Of a stretch of DNA of 64,000 bases, positions 1 to 7,936 are shown piece by piece; within the stretch, counting starts at the first letter, position 1, and each line of letters opens with the position of its first letter. The translations under genes and the position numbers were made by a program. The stretch is from the NCBI GenBank assembly GCA_902769255.1, contig CACXOM010000002.1, positions 62,001 to 126,000 of the forward strand. The letters are read 5' to 3'. This DNA comes from Oscillospiraceae bacterium (lineage in GTDB: Bacteria > Bacillota > Clostridia > Oscillospirales > Acutalibacteraceae). The notes below the pieces were generated by a model. The model worked only from the letters and a program-made list of their open reading frames with translations, made no database searches and was not told where the DNA came from.

Positions 1-1
1 A

Positions 2-154
2 AACCTGAGAGCAAAGAGTCTCAAAACCTATCGAGAGAGATTTGAACCTGAATTGTCTGTTCGTACTTCGATGGCTGATTATAAGAAGGAAGATTGGCTT
101 TTGAATCTGCCGCTGTACGCAATAGAACAGATTAATAAGATTAAAGATTATTAA
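2..154 (+). CDS. C-terminal fragment of an unrecognised protein, 5' end outside window
   Basis: An open frame enters from the left edge and stops at TAA 152-154, giving 50 residues that end NKIKDY. It is hydrophilic and contains no motif I recognise. It lies on the same strand as the phosphorothioation-like island and ends 61 bases before its first gene, so it may be another member of the island. Coding is inferred from the open frame and the genes that follow in the same direction. The function is unknown. Confidence 0.5.
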   Translation, partial: NLRAKSLKTYRERFEPELSVRTSMADYKKEDWLLNLPLYAIEQINKIKDY

Positions 155-163
155 CTAACCACA

Positions 164-183
164 ATGTCCGTTTTATCGGACAT
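164..183 (+). promoter_or_regulatory. Short inverted repeat upstream of the island operon
   Basis: ATGTCCG (164-170) and CGGACAT (177-183) form a perfect 7-bp stem with a 6-base loop in the gap between the partial gene and the PAPS-reductase gene. No clear T-run follows, so an operator or a weak terminator are both possible. Confidence 0.3.
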
Positions 184-215
184 AAAATGTGATATTGTTA
201 GAACGGAGGTGATTA

Positions 216-1934
216 TTGGTGTGGTGCAAGAATTGTAACCGTGAAACCGATGAAGAAGTTTGCAGTGTTTGCGGAATAAAGACCGAGGAAGATATTCCTT
301 ATGAACTGCACTGGTGTGATAAATGCAAGGTTCCGCTTATCAAAGCAGTAAACGGCGCAGACCGTGATACTTGTCCTCTTTGTGGTGGTAATACATCGTA
401 TCTAGTTGCAGACTTAAGACCTGTATTCCCGGAAGAGCGTTTGCTTTTAGAAATTCTCTTGGACAAGCCACTTGCCTATATCAAAAAAAGCGTATGGGCG
501 TCAAATAATCGATATTATATAGATGGAAAACCTATAGTTGTAACTGCTGCGTGGTATAAGAAGTATTCAGCCGCGTATATCAGAGAACAACTCGAAAAAT
601 ACAAGGAACAGAATAACTACGATTTCTTTAATAAGAACATAGCAACCTTTATCAGAGCGAACCAAGGTCGCCTTGATTACCTGAAGTATGAAGCAAATAT
701 CTTTATTCAGGAGTCGGCAGCTAAATACCCTCGTGAAAACATTGTTCTGTCCTTTTCCGGTGGTAAGGATTCCACGGTAACCGCTGATCTAGTGGTAAAA
801 GCACTTTCTGATCCTAGTCTTGTACATATCTTCGGTAATACCACCCTTGAGTTCCCGTTCACGATTGAATATGCTGAGCGATTTAAGAAGAATAATCCTA
901 AGGCTATCTTCAAGGTTGCCAAAAATAAAGAGCAGAATTTCTACGAGGTCTGTGAGGACATTGGACCTCCGGCAAGAATGCTTCGTTGGTGCTGTTTTAT
1001 GTTTAAGACAGGACCTATTTCTCGCGTTATTTCTAGCCTTTACAGAGATAAGAGTATTCTGACTTACTACGGCATCCGCAAATGCGAATCCGTAAGCAGA
1101 AGTAAATACAACCGAATAGAAGATAATGCTGAGTCTACAAAGATTCAGCAGCAGACGGTTGCAACACCTATCTTCTTCTGGAAAGATATTGATATTTGGC
1201 TTTATCTTCTCGGTGAAGAAGTTGAATTTAATGATGCATATCGTTTGGGATACGATCGTGTTGGCTGTTGGTGTTGCCCGAACAATAACATTCGTGCAGA
1301 ATTCCTTTCTCAGATATATATGCCTGAGCAGTATGAGAAGTGGCATAGTTTCCTGATTGATTTTGCAAAGCGCATCGGAAAGCCCGACCCCGAAGAGTAT
1401 ATTAACTCTGGCAAGTGGAAAGCTCGTCAGGGTGGTAACGGTGTGGCAGCAGCATCTGATGTAAAGATTAAATTTACCAACTGCACAACCGAAGAAAATG
1501 CTAAAGTATATCAACTGAAGCGACCGGTAGATGATTGCCTTATTGGTTTGTTTACACCCTTTGGAAGAATAGCCCCCGAGCTTGGTCGCAAGTTAATCAA
1601 CGAAACAATCGTTGTAGACATTAAGACTAATGTGCCGATTATTTCAATTCAACCCTTCTCACAGGACGGATTTGAATATGCGGTAAAAGTTAAAACAATG
1701 AATGTAGCAAAGCACGATGACTTGCAGAGAATGATTGGTTATCAGATCAAGAAATTTAATGCTTGCCGTAAGTGCTTAAAGTGTGAGTCCCTTTGTAGAT
1801 TCGGTGCCATCTCTATTATCGGTGATACCTATTACATCAACGATAAGAAATGCAAAAGGTGCAAGATGTGTGTTACTGCAAAGTACTTAGATGGCGGTTG
1901 CCTAATGGACCGTTACCTGAAGACTAAGGACTAA
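216..1934 (+). CDS. DndC-like PAPS-reductase-family protein with zinc-ribbon and ferredoxin-like segments
   Basis: The 572-residue protein probably activates or transfers sulfur for DNA phosphorothioation, as DndC does. The N terminus has two CxxC pairs (residues 4-19), then a second cysteine set (WCDKC and CPLCGG, about residues 33-60), both looking like zinc ribbons. A PP-loop SGGKDS at about residue 181 is the ATP-pyrophosphatase signature of the PAPS reductase/DndC family. The last 60 residues carry CRKCLKCESLC and CKRCKMC, which resemble a ferredoxin cluster-binding domain. A TTG (216) or GTG (219) start fits the GGAGG at 205-209. It heads a co-directional run with the DUF4007 gene 12 bases downstream. 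The added cysteine modules are not part of classical DndC. BrxP of type 4 BREX is the other PAPS-reductase defence protein to compare. The family call is firm and the chemistry is inferred. Confidence 0.85.
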   Translation: MVWCKNCNRETDEEVCSVCGIKTEEDIPYELHWCDKCKVPLIKAVNGADRDTCPLCGGNTSYLVADLRPVFPEERLLLEILLDKPLAYIKKSVWASNNRYYIDGKPIVVTAAWYKKYSAAYIREQLEKYKEQNNYDFFNKNIATFIRANQGRLDYLKYEANIFIQESAAKYPRENIVLSFSGGKDSTVTADLVVKALSDPSLVHIFGNTTLEFPFTIEYAERFKKNNPKAIFKVAKNKEQNFYEVCEDIGPPARMLRWCCFMFKTGPISRVISSLYRDKSILTYYGIRKCESVSRSKYNRIEDNAESTKIQQQTVATPIFFWKDIDIWLYLLGEEVEFNDAYRLGYDRVGCWCCPNNNIRAEFLSQIYMPEQYEKWHSFLIDFAKRIGKPDPEEYINSGKWKARQGGNGVAAASDVKIKFTNCTTEENAKVYQLKRPVDDCLIGLFTPFGRIAPELGRKLINETIVVDIKTNVPIISIQPFSQDGFEYAVKVKTMNVAKHDDLQRMIGYQIKKFNACRKCLKCESLCRFGAISIIGDTYYINDKKCKRCKMCVTAKYLDGGCLMDRYLKTKD

Positions 1935-1946
1935 AGGAGCAAGAAT

Positions 1947-2825
1947 ATGAAGTTTAGAGCACACGATACCTTTTTCATCCGTAAAGGATGGTTAAATAAA
2001 GGTATGCGAAATGTGAAAATAGAGCCGACAGTATTTATGGGAGCAAAAGGTAACCCTATGGATATTCTCGGAATCGGTGCAAACATGGTAAAGGCATTGA
2101 GGTATTGGCTGCAGGCAGTCAAACTTACCACGGAGCCAAATGCAGGACGTAGAGAGCAGTCATTTACACCCTTTGGAGAGATTGTTTTTAAGAACGACCC
2201 CTACATTGAGGAAATGGGTACACTTTGGTTACTGCATTACATGCTTGCATCTAATAAAGACGAAGCAACTGCCTGGTACTTCTTTTACAATGAGTTCAAG
2301 CAGAGTGAGTTTAACAAGGAGGATTTTGTAAAGCAGCTCTCTAACTACATTATGATTAACGGTGAAGAGGTATCTGAAAGATCGTTGGAAGATGATTATA
2401 ACTGCATCATCAACACATATGTACCCCGTATCAAATCTTCTCCTGAAAAAGTTCAGCCGGAGAGCAATATTGATTGTCCTCTTGGTGAACTCGGATTGAT
2501 TGATATCAGCAACCGAAAGGAAAAGCTTTATAAGAAATCTGTTCCGAAGAAAGATACTCTTCATCCTCTAGTTCTGCTTGCTGTTATTCTCGATCAGGCG
2601 AACGGCGAAGAGGAAATTAAGATTTCTGCAATTCAGAATGATGTATGTAATGCCGGTAAGATATTTAATCTTGATATAATCACATTGACAGCATTACTCT
2701 ACAAAATCGAATTGATGGGATACATCAAGGTTGTTCGTACAGCAGGACTTGATGTTATCCGCATTGCTAAGCCGATGACCTTCCTTGAGTGTGTGGAAGA
2801 GTATTATAAGGCAATCAATAAATAA
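1947..2825 (+). CDS. DUF4007-family protein
   Basis: The 292-residue soluble protein begins with FRAHDTFFIRKGWLNKG and continues LGIGANMVKALRYWL, the conserved N-terminal pattern of DUF4007, a family found beside PAPS-reductase genes in defence islands. The C-terminal third (from about residue 200) looks like a winged-helix domain with hydrophobic helices, so DNA binding is plausible. It has a good Shine-Dalgarno (AAAGGAGC, 1933-1940) before ATG 1947 and is followed 18 bases later by the large ATPase gene. The biochemical role is unknown. The constant neighbourhood suggests it is a specificity or coupling subunit of the sulfur-modification complex, which is inference. Confidence 0.8.
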   Translation: MKFRAHDTFFIRKGWLNKGMRNVKIEPTVFMGAKGNPMDILGIGANMVKALRYWLQAVKLTTEPNAGRREQSFTPFGEIVFKNDPYIEEMGTLWLLHYMLASNKDEATAWYFFYNEFKQSEFNKEDFVKQLSNYIMINGEEVSERSLEDDYNCIINTYVPRIKSSPEKVQPESNIDCPLGELGLIDISNRKEKLYKKSVPKKDTLHPLVLLAVILDQANGEEEIKISAIQNDVCNAGKIFNLDIITLTALLYKIELMGYIKVVRTAGLDVIRIAKPMTFLECVEEYYKAINK

Positions 2826-2843
2826 AGACAGGAGGCTGTTGCC

Positions 2844-5800
2844 GTGTTTAACAATAAAATAGATGTAGCAAAAGGTTTTCAGACTTCTGTAAATATCGCG
2901 TATGATCTGAATAACACGGGTAAGATTTCCGGATTTATTCCTACCATGTCCTCGTTAGACATCATTGAGGATGTTATGCTGAGTACGGCGCCGAATTCTA
3001 CTGAAAGAGCAAGAATCCTTATTGGTGCCTACGGACGTGGAAAATCTCATATTATTCTTGTTTTGCTTTCTCTTCTCTATAAGAAAGATAAGGCGCTTTT
3101 TGCTAATTTGCTCGAAAAGATGAAGAAAAGCAATCCGAAACTCTATGACTATACGAATGAGTTTATTGACAGTGGAAGAAAGCTGCTTCCCATTGTTGTC
3201 GGAGGCAGTAGCGCAAGTCTTACTCAGTCATTCCTTTTTGCTTTGCAACAGGCACTTAATGACGAAAACCTCAGCGACATTATGCCTGAAACTCATTTTA
3301 AGGCGTCTGTCAATGCGATTGAGAGTTGGAAGAAAGATTACCCTGAAACCTATAATAAGTTTTTAGAAGCCTTAAATGAACCTATTGAACAGTTCATTCT
3401 TTCCTTAAAGGAATACAATGTTGAGGCGTATGAAAAATTCGTCGAATTATATCCGAGCCTGACTTCCGGCAGTAGTTTCAATCCTTTCCTTGGTTTCGAT
3501 GTTGTGGAGCTCTACGAAAAGGTTGTAGACAAGCTATGTGAGGTCGGGTATGACGGAGTTTACATTGTTTATGATGAGTTTAGTAAATATCTTGAATCGA
3601 GCATAGGTAACGCCACAATCAGCGATATTAAGCTGTTGCAGGATTTTGCAGAGAAATGTGTACGTAGTGGTAAAAAGCAGATGCACCTTATGCTCATTTG
3701 CCATAAGGATATCTCAAACTATATCGACAACAATCTGCCTAAAGAGAAAGTAGACGGTTGGAGAGGTGTGTCCGGTCGCTTTAAGCATACAACACTTCAC
3801 AACAACTTTGCGCAGATGTATGAAATTATTTCTGCTGTTATCAAGAAGGATCCTGATTTCTGGAAGGATTTTGTATCTAAATACAAGCCACAGCTTGAGG
3901 ATCTCAAGGAACGCTATGTTGCAAACGGTTTGATCGACGGCAAGGATACGGAAGGCGTGAACTCTGCTATTTACGGTTGCTATCCTTTGCATCCGGTATC
4001 GACCTTTATTCTGCCGCGTCTTTCTGAAAAAGTTGCTCAAAACGAAAGAACCTTGTTTACTTTTTTGTCCTCTCAGGAAAAGCATACTTTGTCTTCTTTC
4101 CTTGAGAGTGCAGACGGTGAGTTCCCGTTATTGACACCTGATTATCTGTACGATTATTTTGAACCCCTTTTCCGAAAAGAGGTTTATACCAGTGAGATTC
4201 ATAAAATTTATAAACTCACTTCTAATATTCTACAGAAGCTTGACGGTGGTTCTATTCACGCGAGAATTATCAAAACTATTTCCTTAATTTACATGGTTGA
4301 GCAGTATGAGAAACTGCCTCCTGTATACGACATCATTGTTGATGCCTTTCGTGAGAGTGTTACAGATACAAAGGAAATCAGTAATGCACTTGAAGAACTT
4401 ATAAACAAGGATTGCATCGTTTATCTCAAGAGAAGCAATAATTACTTGAAGCTCAAAGAGAGCAGCGGTGTTGATATTCCCGGTGAAATCGAAAAGAGGA
4501 TAGAGAGTAATAAAGCAACTTTAAGAGTAAAGGATGTTCTCAACAACTCTTCTTTCGACAGTTATATGTATCCTACCAGATATAACGACGAGCACGAGAT
4601 TACCCGTTATTTTGATTTTCTTTTCATTGACAGTGAGGAATTTTGGTCCACAGAAGATTGGGATTTAAAAATCTCGGATACGCTGGCTGACGGTGTGATA
4701 TATGCAGTAATTCCTGAAAATAAGGAAGATATTGCGAAGATTGCAAAGAAGATTACATCCGATACATACGGGGAAAGAGTTGTATTCTGCCTGCCTAAGA
4801 AGTATACCGATATTGAGAAGGTTGCTTTTGAATACAGTGCAGTTTGTGAACTTAAAAACCTCATTGTAGACGATGAACTTTTGAAAGATGAATATGAGAT
4901 TTATATTGAGGATCTCGAAGAAGTTATCGGCTCGTTCATTTTCTCTTATGCTCGCCCCGAAACCGGTGGCGCTGACTATTACCATGCTGGCAAGAAGGTT
5001 GCTGTCTTCCGTAAGGCTCAGATGTCAGCACTTCTCTCTGAGATTTGTGAGAAGGTCTACCCACATGCTCCGATTATTAATAACGAGTCAATCAACAAAA
5101 ACATTCTGCCAACAGTGGCTATAAACAGCAGAGCAAAGCTCCTTAATGGACTGCTGAGCAATGAACTTGAGCCCAATCTTGGACTTTCCGGTACAGGTCA
5201 GGACGTTTCGATTATGAGAAGCACTCTTGTGCAGACAGGTGTTGTAAAGAATGTCGCAGAAGCACCTGAAATTGTAGTTGCACCTGAAGACGAGAATATG
5301 AAGTATATGCTCTGCGCTATTCAGACCTTCTTTGCTAATGCCGGTATTAATGGTGAGCAGAACTTCGCAACATTGTATGAACGTCTTACAAAACCTGAAT
5401 ATGGTATCGGTCTTAAGACCGGTGTTATCCCGATTTACATTGCAGCTATCATCCATCTGAACCGTAGCAACCTGGTTATTAAAAAAGGTAATTCGGAACA
5501 GAAAATAACTGCAGATTTGCTTAACGGAATCAATGACAACCCAAGCAATTATTCCGTTGTTCTTGAGGACTGGAACGAGGAAAAAACTGCATATCTGGCT
5601 CAACTCGAACAATTGTTTGAAGAGTTTATTCACGAGCAGGAAAAAGTATATAATAGCTTTGCTTATATCGTTTCTGCTATGAATCGCTGGTATATGTCTT
5701 TGCCAAAGTTCGCCAAGGAAATGACAAAGACTTATAAAGGTAAGGAAGAGTTTAAGACTATTTCCGCTAGCCACCGTAAATTTGTAAACAGTTTGAAGCA

Positions 5801-6464
5801 GCTTGATATTAACCCGAGAGAATACTTGTTTGAAAAGGTGTTTGCGCTCTTTGGATTTAAAGAGTTTAGTGCTGATGTAGTTGATAATATCGCTCAGACA
5901 AAAAAAGAGTATGACGTTGCTATTGTATCGCTGCTTAAAGCACTTGTTTCTGATCTTAAGATCCTTTTTACTCCCAAAGGCCAGGATGTAAGAGGTTCGC
6001 TTACTTCAATCATTCAGGATTGGTATTCTTCTTTGAAGGAGACAACTATACAGCATCTATTTGCGAACAGTGAGAATCAGATTCTTGATTTGATGAAGAC
6101 GATTACCAATGACGAAACAACCTTCACACAGCGCCTTGCTAAGGCAGTAACTGCTCTTAGAGTAGAGGACTGGAACGAAGGAACTATTGCAACCTTCATC
6201 AAAGACCTTACTGTTTTTAAAGAAACTATTGAGGAGTACGACTCGCAGATTATTGACGAAACTTCTGCTGCTGATTCCTATAAGTTGATTACAACTGATA
6301 GTGAGGGCAGAGAGGTAGTCAAGACCTTTAACAGAAGCGAATACAGCAACAGAGCCAAACTACTCTATAATGAAATTACCAATTCTATTGACGAAATGGG
6401 TCAGTCCATTACTGAACAGGAGAAGAGACAGATCCTTATTGAAATTCTTGAAAAGCTTTGTTGA
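2844..6464 (+). CDS. Very large P-loop ATPase, BrxC/PglY-like
   Basis: The 1,206-residue protein has an N-terminal Walker A (GAYGRGKSH, about residues 62-70) and a Walker B-like strand (IVYDEFSKYL, about residue 240). The GxxGxGKSH form followed by a long helical body is typical of the BrxC/PglY class of BREX ATPases and of DndF-like ATPases. It starts at GTG 2844 behind an AGGAGG (2830-2835). The remaining 900 residues are mostly helical with no nuclease motif that I can see. It sits between DUF4007 and the cysteine desulfurase in one operon. It probably uses ATP to scan DNA or to assemble the interference complex (inference). Assignment to BrxC rather than another STAND/ORC-like ATPase rests only on motif shape and size. 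Confidence 0.7.
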   Translation: MFNNKIDVAKGFQTSVNIAYDLNNTGKISGFIPTMSSLDIIEDVMLSTAPNSTERARILIGAYGRGKSHIILVLLSLLYKKDKALFANLLEKMKKSNPKLYDYTNEFIDSGRKLLPIVVGGSSASLTQSFLFALQQALNDENLSDIMPETHFKASVNAIESWKKDYPETYNKFLEALNEPIEQFILSLKEYNVEAYEKFVELYPSLTSGSSFNPFLGFDVVELYEKVVDKLCEVGYDGVYIVYDEFSKYLESSIGNATISDIKLLQDFAEKCVRSGKKQMHLMLICHKDISNYIDNNLPKEKVDGWRGVSGRFKHTTLHNNFAQMYEIISAVIKKDPDFWKDFVSKYKPQLEDLKERYVANGLIDGKDTEGVNSAIYGCYPLHPVSTFILPRLSEKVAQNERTLFTFLSSQEKHTLSSFLESADGEFPLLTPDYLYDYFEPLFRKEVYTSEIHKIYKLTSNILQKLDGGSIHARIIKTISLIYMVEQYEKLPPVYDIIVDAFRESVTDTKEISNALEELINKDCIVYLKRSNNYLKLKESSGVDIPGEIEKRIESNKATLRVKDVLNNSSFDSYMYPTRYNDEHEITRYFDFLFIDSEEFWSTEDWDLKISDTLADGVIYAVIPENKEDIAKIAKKITSDTYGERVVFCLPKKYTDIEKVAFEYSAVCELKNLIVDDELLKDEYEIYIEDLEEVIGSFIFSYARPETGGADYYHAGKKVAVFRKAQMSALLSEICEKVYPHAPIINNESINKNILPTVAINSRAKLLNGLLSNELEPNLGLSGTGQDVSIMRSTLVQTGVVKNVAEAPEIVVAPEDENMKYMLCAIQTFFANAGINGEQNFATLYERLTKPEYGIGLKTGVIPIYIAAIIHLNRSNLVIKKGNSEQKITADLLNGINDNPSNYSVVLEDWNEEKTAYLAQLEQLFEEFIHEQEKVYNSFAYIVSAMNRWYMSLPKFAKEMTKTYKGKEEFKTISASHRKFVNSLKQLDINPREYLFEKVFALFGFKEFSADVVDNIAQTKKEYDVAIVSLLKALVSDLKILFTPKGQDVRGSLTSIIQDWYSSLKETTIQHLFANSENQILDLMKTITNDETTFTQRLAKAVTALRVEDWNEGTIATFIKDLTVFKETIEEYDSQIIDETSAADSYKLITTDSEGREVVKTFNRSEYSNRAKLLYNEITNSIDEMGQSITEQEKRQILIEILEKLC

Positions 6465-6478
6465 AAGGGGTGAGATGC

Positions 6479-7633
6479 ATGGAAAAGGTGGCATACTTTG
6501 ATAATGCTGCAACAACATTTCCGAAACCGGAATGCGTATATAATTTTACAGATCAATTCTACCGTGAGTGCGGCGTGAATGTTGGCAGGGGTCAGCATAA
6601 GCTCGCTTCCAGAGCATCGGCACTCGTTCAGGAAACAAGAGAACTGCTTTTAGAACTGTTTCATTGTCCTGCAAAGAAGGTTGTTTTTACTCATACTGCA
6701 ACAGAGGCAATCAACCTTATTCTAAGAGGATTGCCTATTAACGATAACTACACGGTTTATATTTCTCCGTTTGAGCACAATGCAGTAACCCGTGTTCTTT
6801 ATCATTTGCAGTCGATGTATGATATTCAGGTTGAAACGCTCTGTTTTGACAAGGTGACAATGACCTATGATATTGCAAGGATTCGTAATCAGTTTGCTGA
6901 GAAAAAGCCTAATTGGATGGTAGTAAGCCATGCGAGTAATGTCTGCGGTGTGGTATCTCCGATTAAGGAGCTTTGTCACCTATCAAAAGAGTTTGGGGCT
7001 ATTAATATCGTTGATATGTGCCAAACAGCGGGCCTTGTTGATACCGACCTAAGTGGTGAGGATATAGACTTTGCCGTGTTTGCAGGACATAAGACATTAT
7101 ACTCGCCGCTTGGCGTTGCAGGTGTTGTCAGCAGTTTTGCAATAAAACCTCAACCACTTTTGTTTGGCGGTACCGGTGTGGAATCTGCTAATCAAGCGTT
7201 ACCGGAAAGTGTTCCGGAGCGATATGAGGTTGCAAGTCCTGATATTGCTGCCATTGCAGGATTAAATGCCTCTCTTAAATGGATTAAAGAAACAGGTATT
7301 CAAAATATCTATGAGAAAGAGCAGGAAAACTTTAAGCGTCTTGTTGAACTTCTTTCAAGGTATGAGAATATCAGGATTATTGATACTATCGATGCAGAGT
7401 CGATAGGTGTCGTTTCGTGTTTGTTTGATGGATATGGTAGCGATAATATAGGGCAGATTCTCAGCGAACAGAATGTTGCTGTCAGAACCGGACTTCACTG
7501 TGCACCGACTGCACATAAATTCATTGGTACTTTTCCTGCAGGAACTGTTAGATTTAGCGTAAGCTACTTTAACACTGATGAAGACTTTGATGTTTTAGAA
7601 GCTGCACTCGATTATATTGAATTGAATTCATAG
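6479..7633 (+). CDS. Cysteine desulfurase, DndA/SufS-like
   Basis: This is a 384-residue PLP enzyme that releases sulfur from cysteine as a persulfide. The start YFDNAATTFPKP, the PLP lysine in AGHKTLYSP (about residue 203) and the catalytic cysteine in RTGLHCAPTAHK (about residue 341) are all present, so it should be active. The RxGxHCA context is that of the SufS/CsdA (group II) type. ATG 6479 is preferred over the TTG at 6458 because AAAGGGGTGAG lies just upstream. The gene overlaps or abuts the ATPase gene and is followed by a small gene. In a phosphorothioation island it is the sulfur donor, replacing DndA. A housekeeping Fe-S role is less likely in this context. Confidence 0.85.
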   Translation: MEKVAYFDNAATTFPKPECVYNFTDQFYRECGVNVGRGQHKLASRASALVQETRELLLELFHCPAKKVVFTHTATEAINLILRGLPINDNYTVYISPFEHNAVTRVLYHLQSMYDIQVETLCFDKVTMTYDIARIRNQFAEKKPNWMVVSHASNVCGVVSPIKELCHLSKEFGAINIVDMCQTAGLVDTDLSGEDIDFAVFAGHKTLYSPLGVAGVVSSFAIKPQPLLFGGTGVESANQALPESVPERYEVASPDIAAIAGLNASLKWIKETGIQNIYEKEQENFKRLVELLSRYENIRIIDTIDAESIGVVSCLFDGYGSDNIGQILSEQNVAVRTGLHCAPTAHKFIGTFPAGTVRFSVSYFNTDEDFDVLEAALDYIELNS

Positions 7634-7641
7634 GTGAGTAT

Positions 7642-7932
7642 ATGAGAGAAAGAGATTTTGAAGAATACTTGCTGTCTGATGAATCAATTAAGAGCAAAAT
7701 GAAGGCCGTCAATTCAAGACTCAGTAAGGCAAGACTAATTGAAAGAGAACTTGGAGTAGACCTTGATGATGTTGTTTCCGATGACGAAAAAATGTTTCAT
7801 ACTCTTATGAGAGTAAAGCAGGAAACTAACGATCATAACGGTAACAATTCAAATGCTCTTCGCAAGTATTATGAATTTTCAAACGGAAGAAGATTTCCAA
7901 CATTAGCTGAATACAAGTATAAGGTGGTGTGA
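7642..7932 (+). CDS. Small island protein, unknown
   Basis: The 96-residue, charged, probably helical protein (RERDFEEYLL at the start, LAEYKYKVV at the end) has no cysteines or known motif. It starts 8 bases after the desulfurase stop and ends 4 bases before the GTG of the helicase gene, so it is clearly part of the operon. It does not resemble DndE, which is of similar size but has a conserved basic helix. It could be an adaptor between desulfurase and helicase. That is a guess from position only. Confidence 0.65.
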   Translation: MRERDFEEYLLSDESIKSKMKAVNSRLSKARLIERELGVDLDDVVSDDEKMFHTLMRVKQETNDHNGNNSNALRKYYEFSNGRRFPTLAEYKYKVV

Positions 7933-7936
7933 TGCT

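Noticed and set aside
789-1514. A 241-codon open frame on the minus strand within the PAPS-reductase gene
   Set aside because: It is antisense to a clear PP-loop protein with conserved motifs, has no ribosome site and shows no known fold.
5088-5774. A 228-codon minus-strand frame inside the large ATPase gene
   Set aside because: Shadow frame; the plus-strand protein is continuous and conserved in type, and the reverse product is cysteine- and phenylalanine-rich without motifs.
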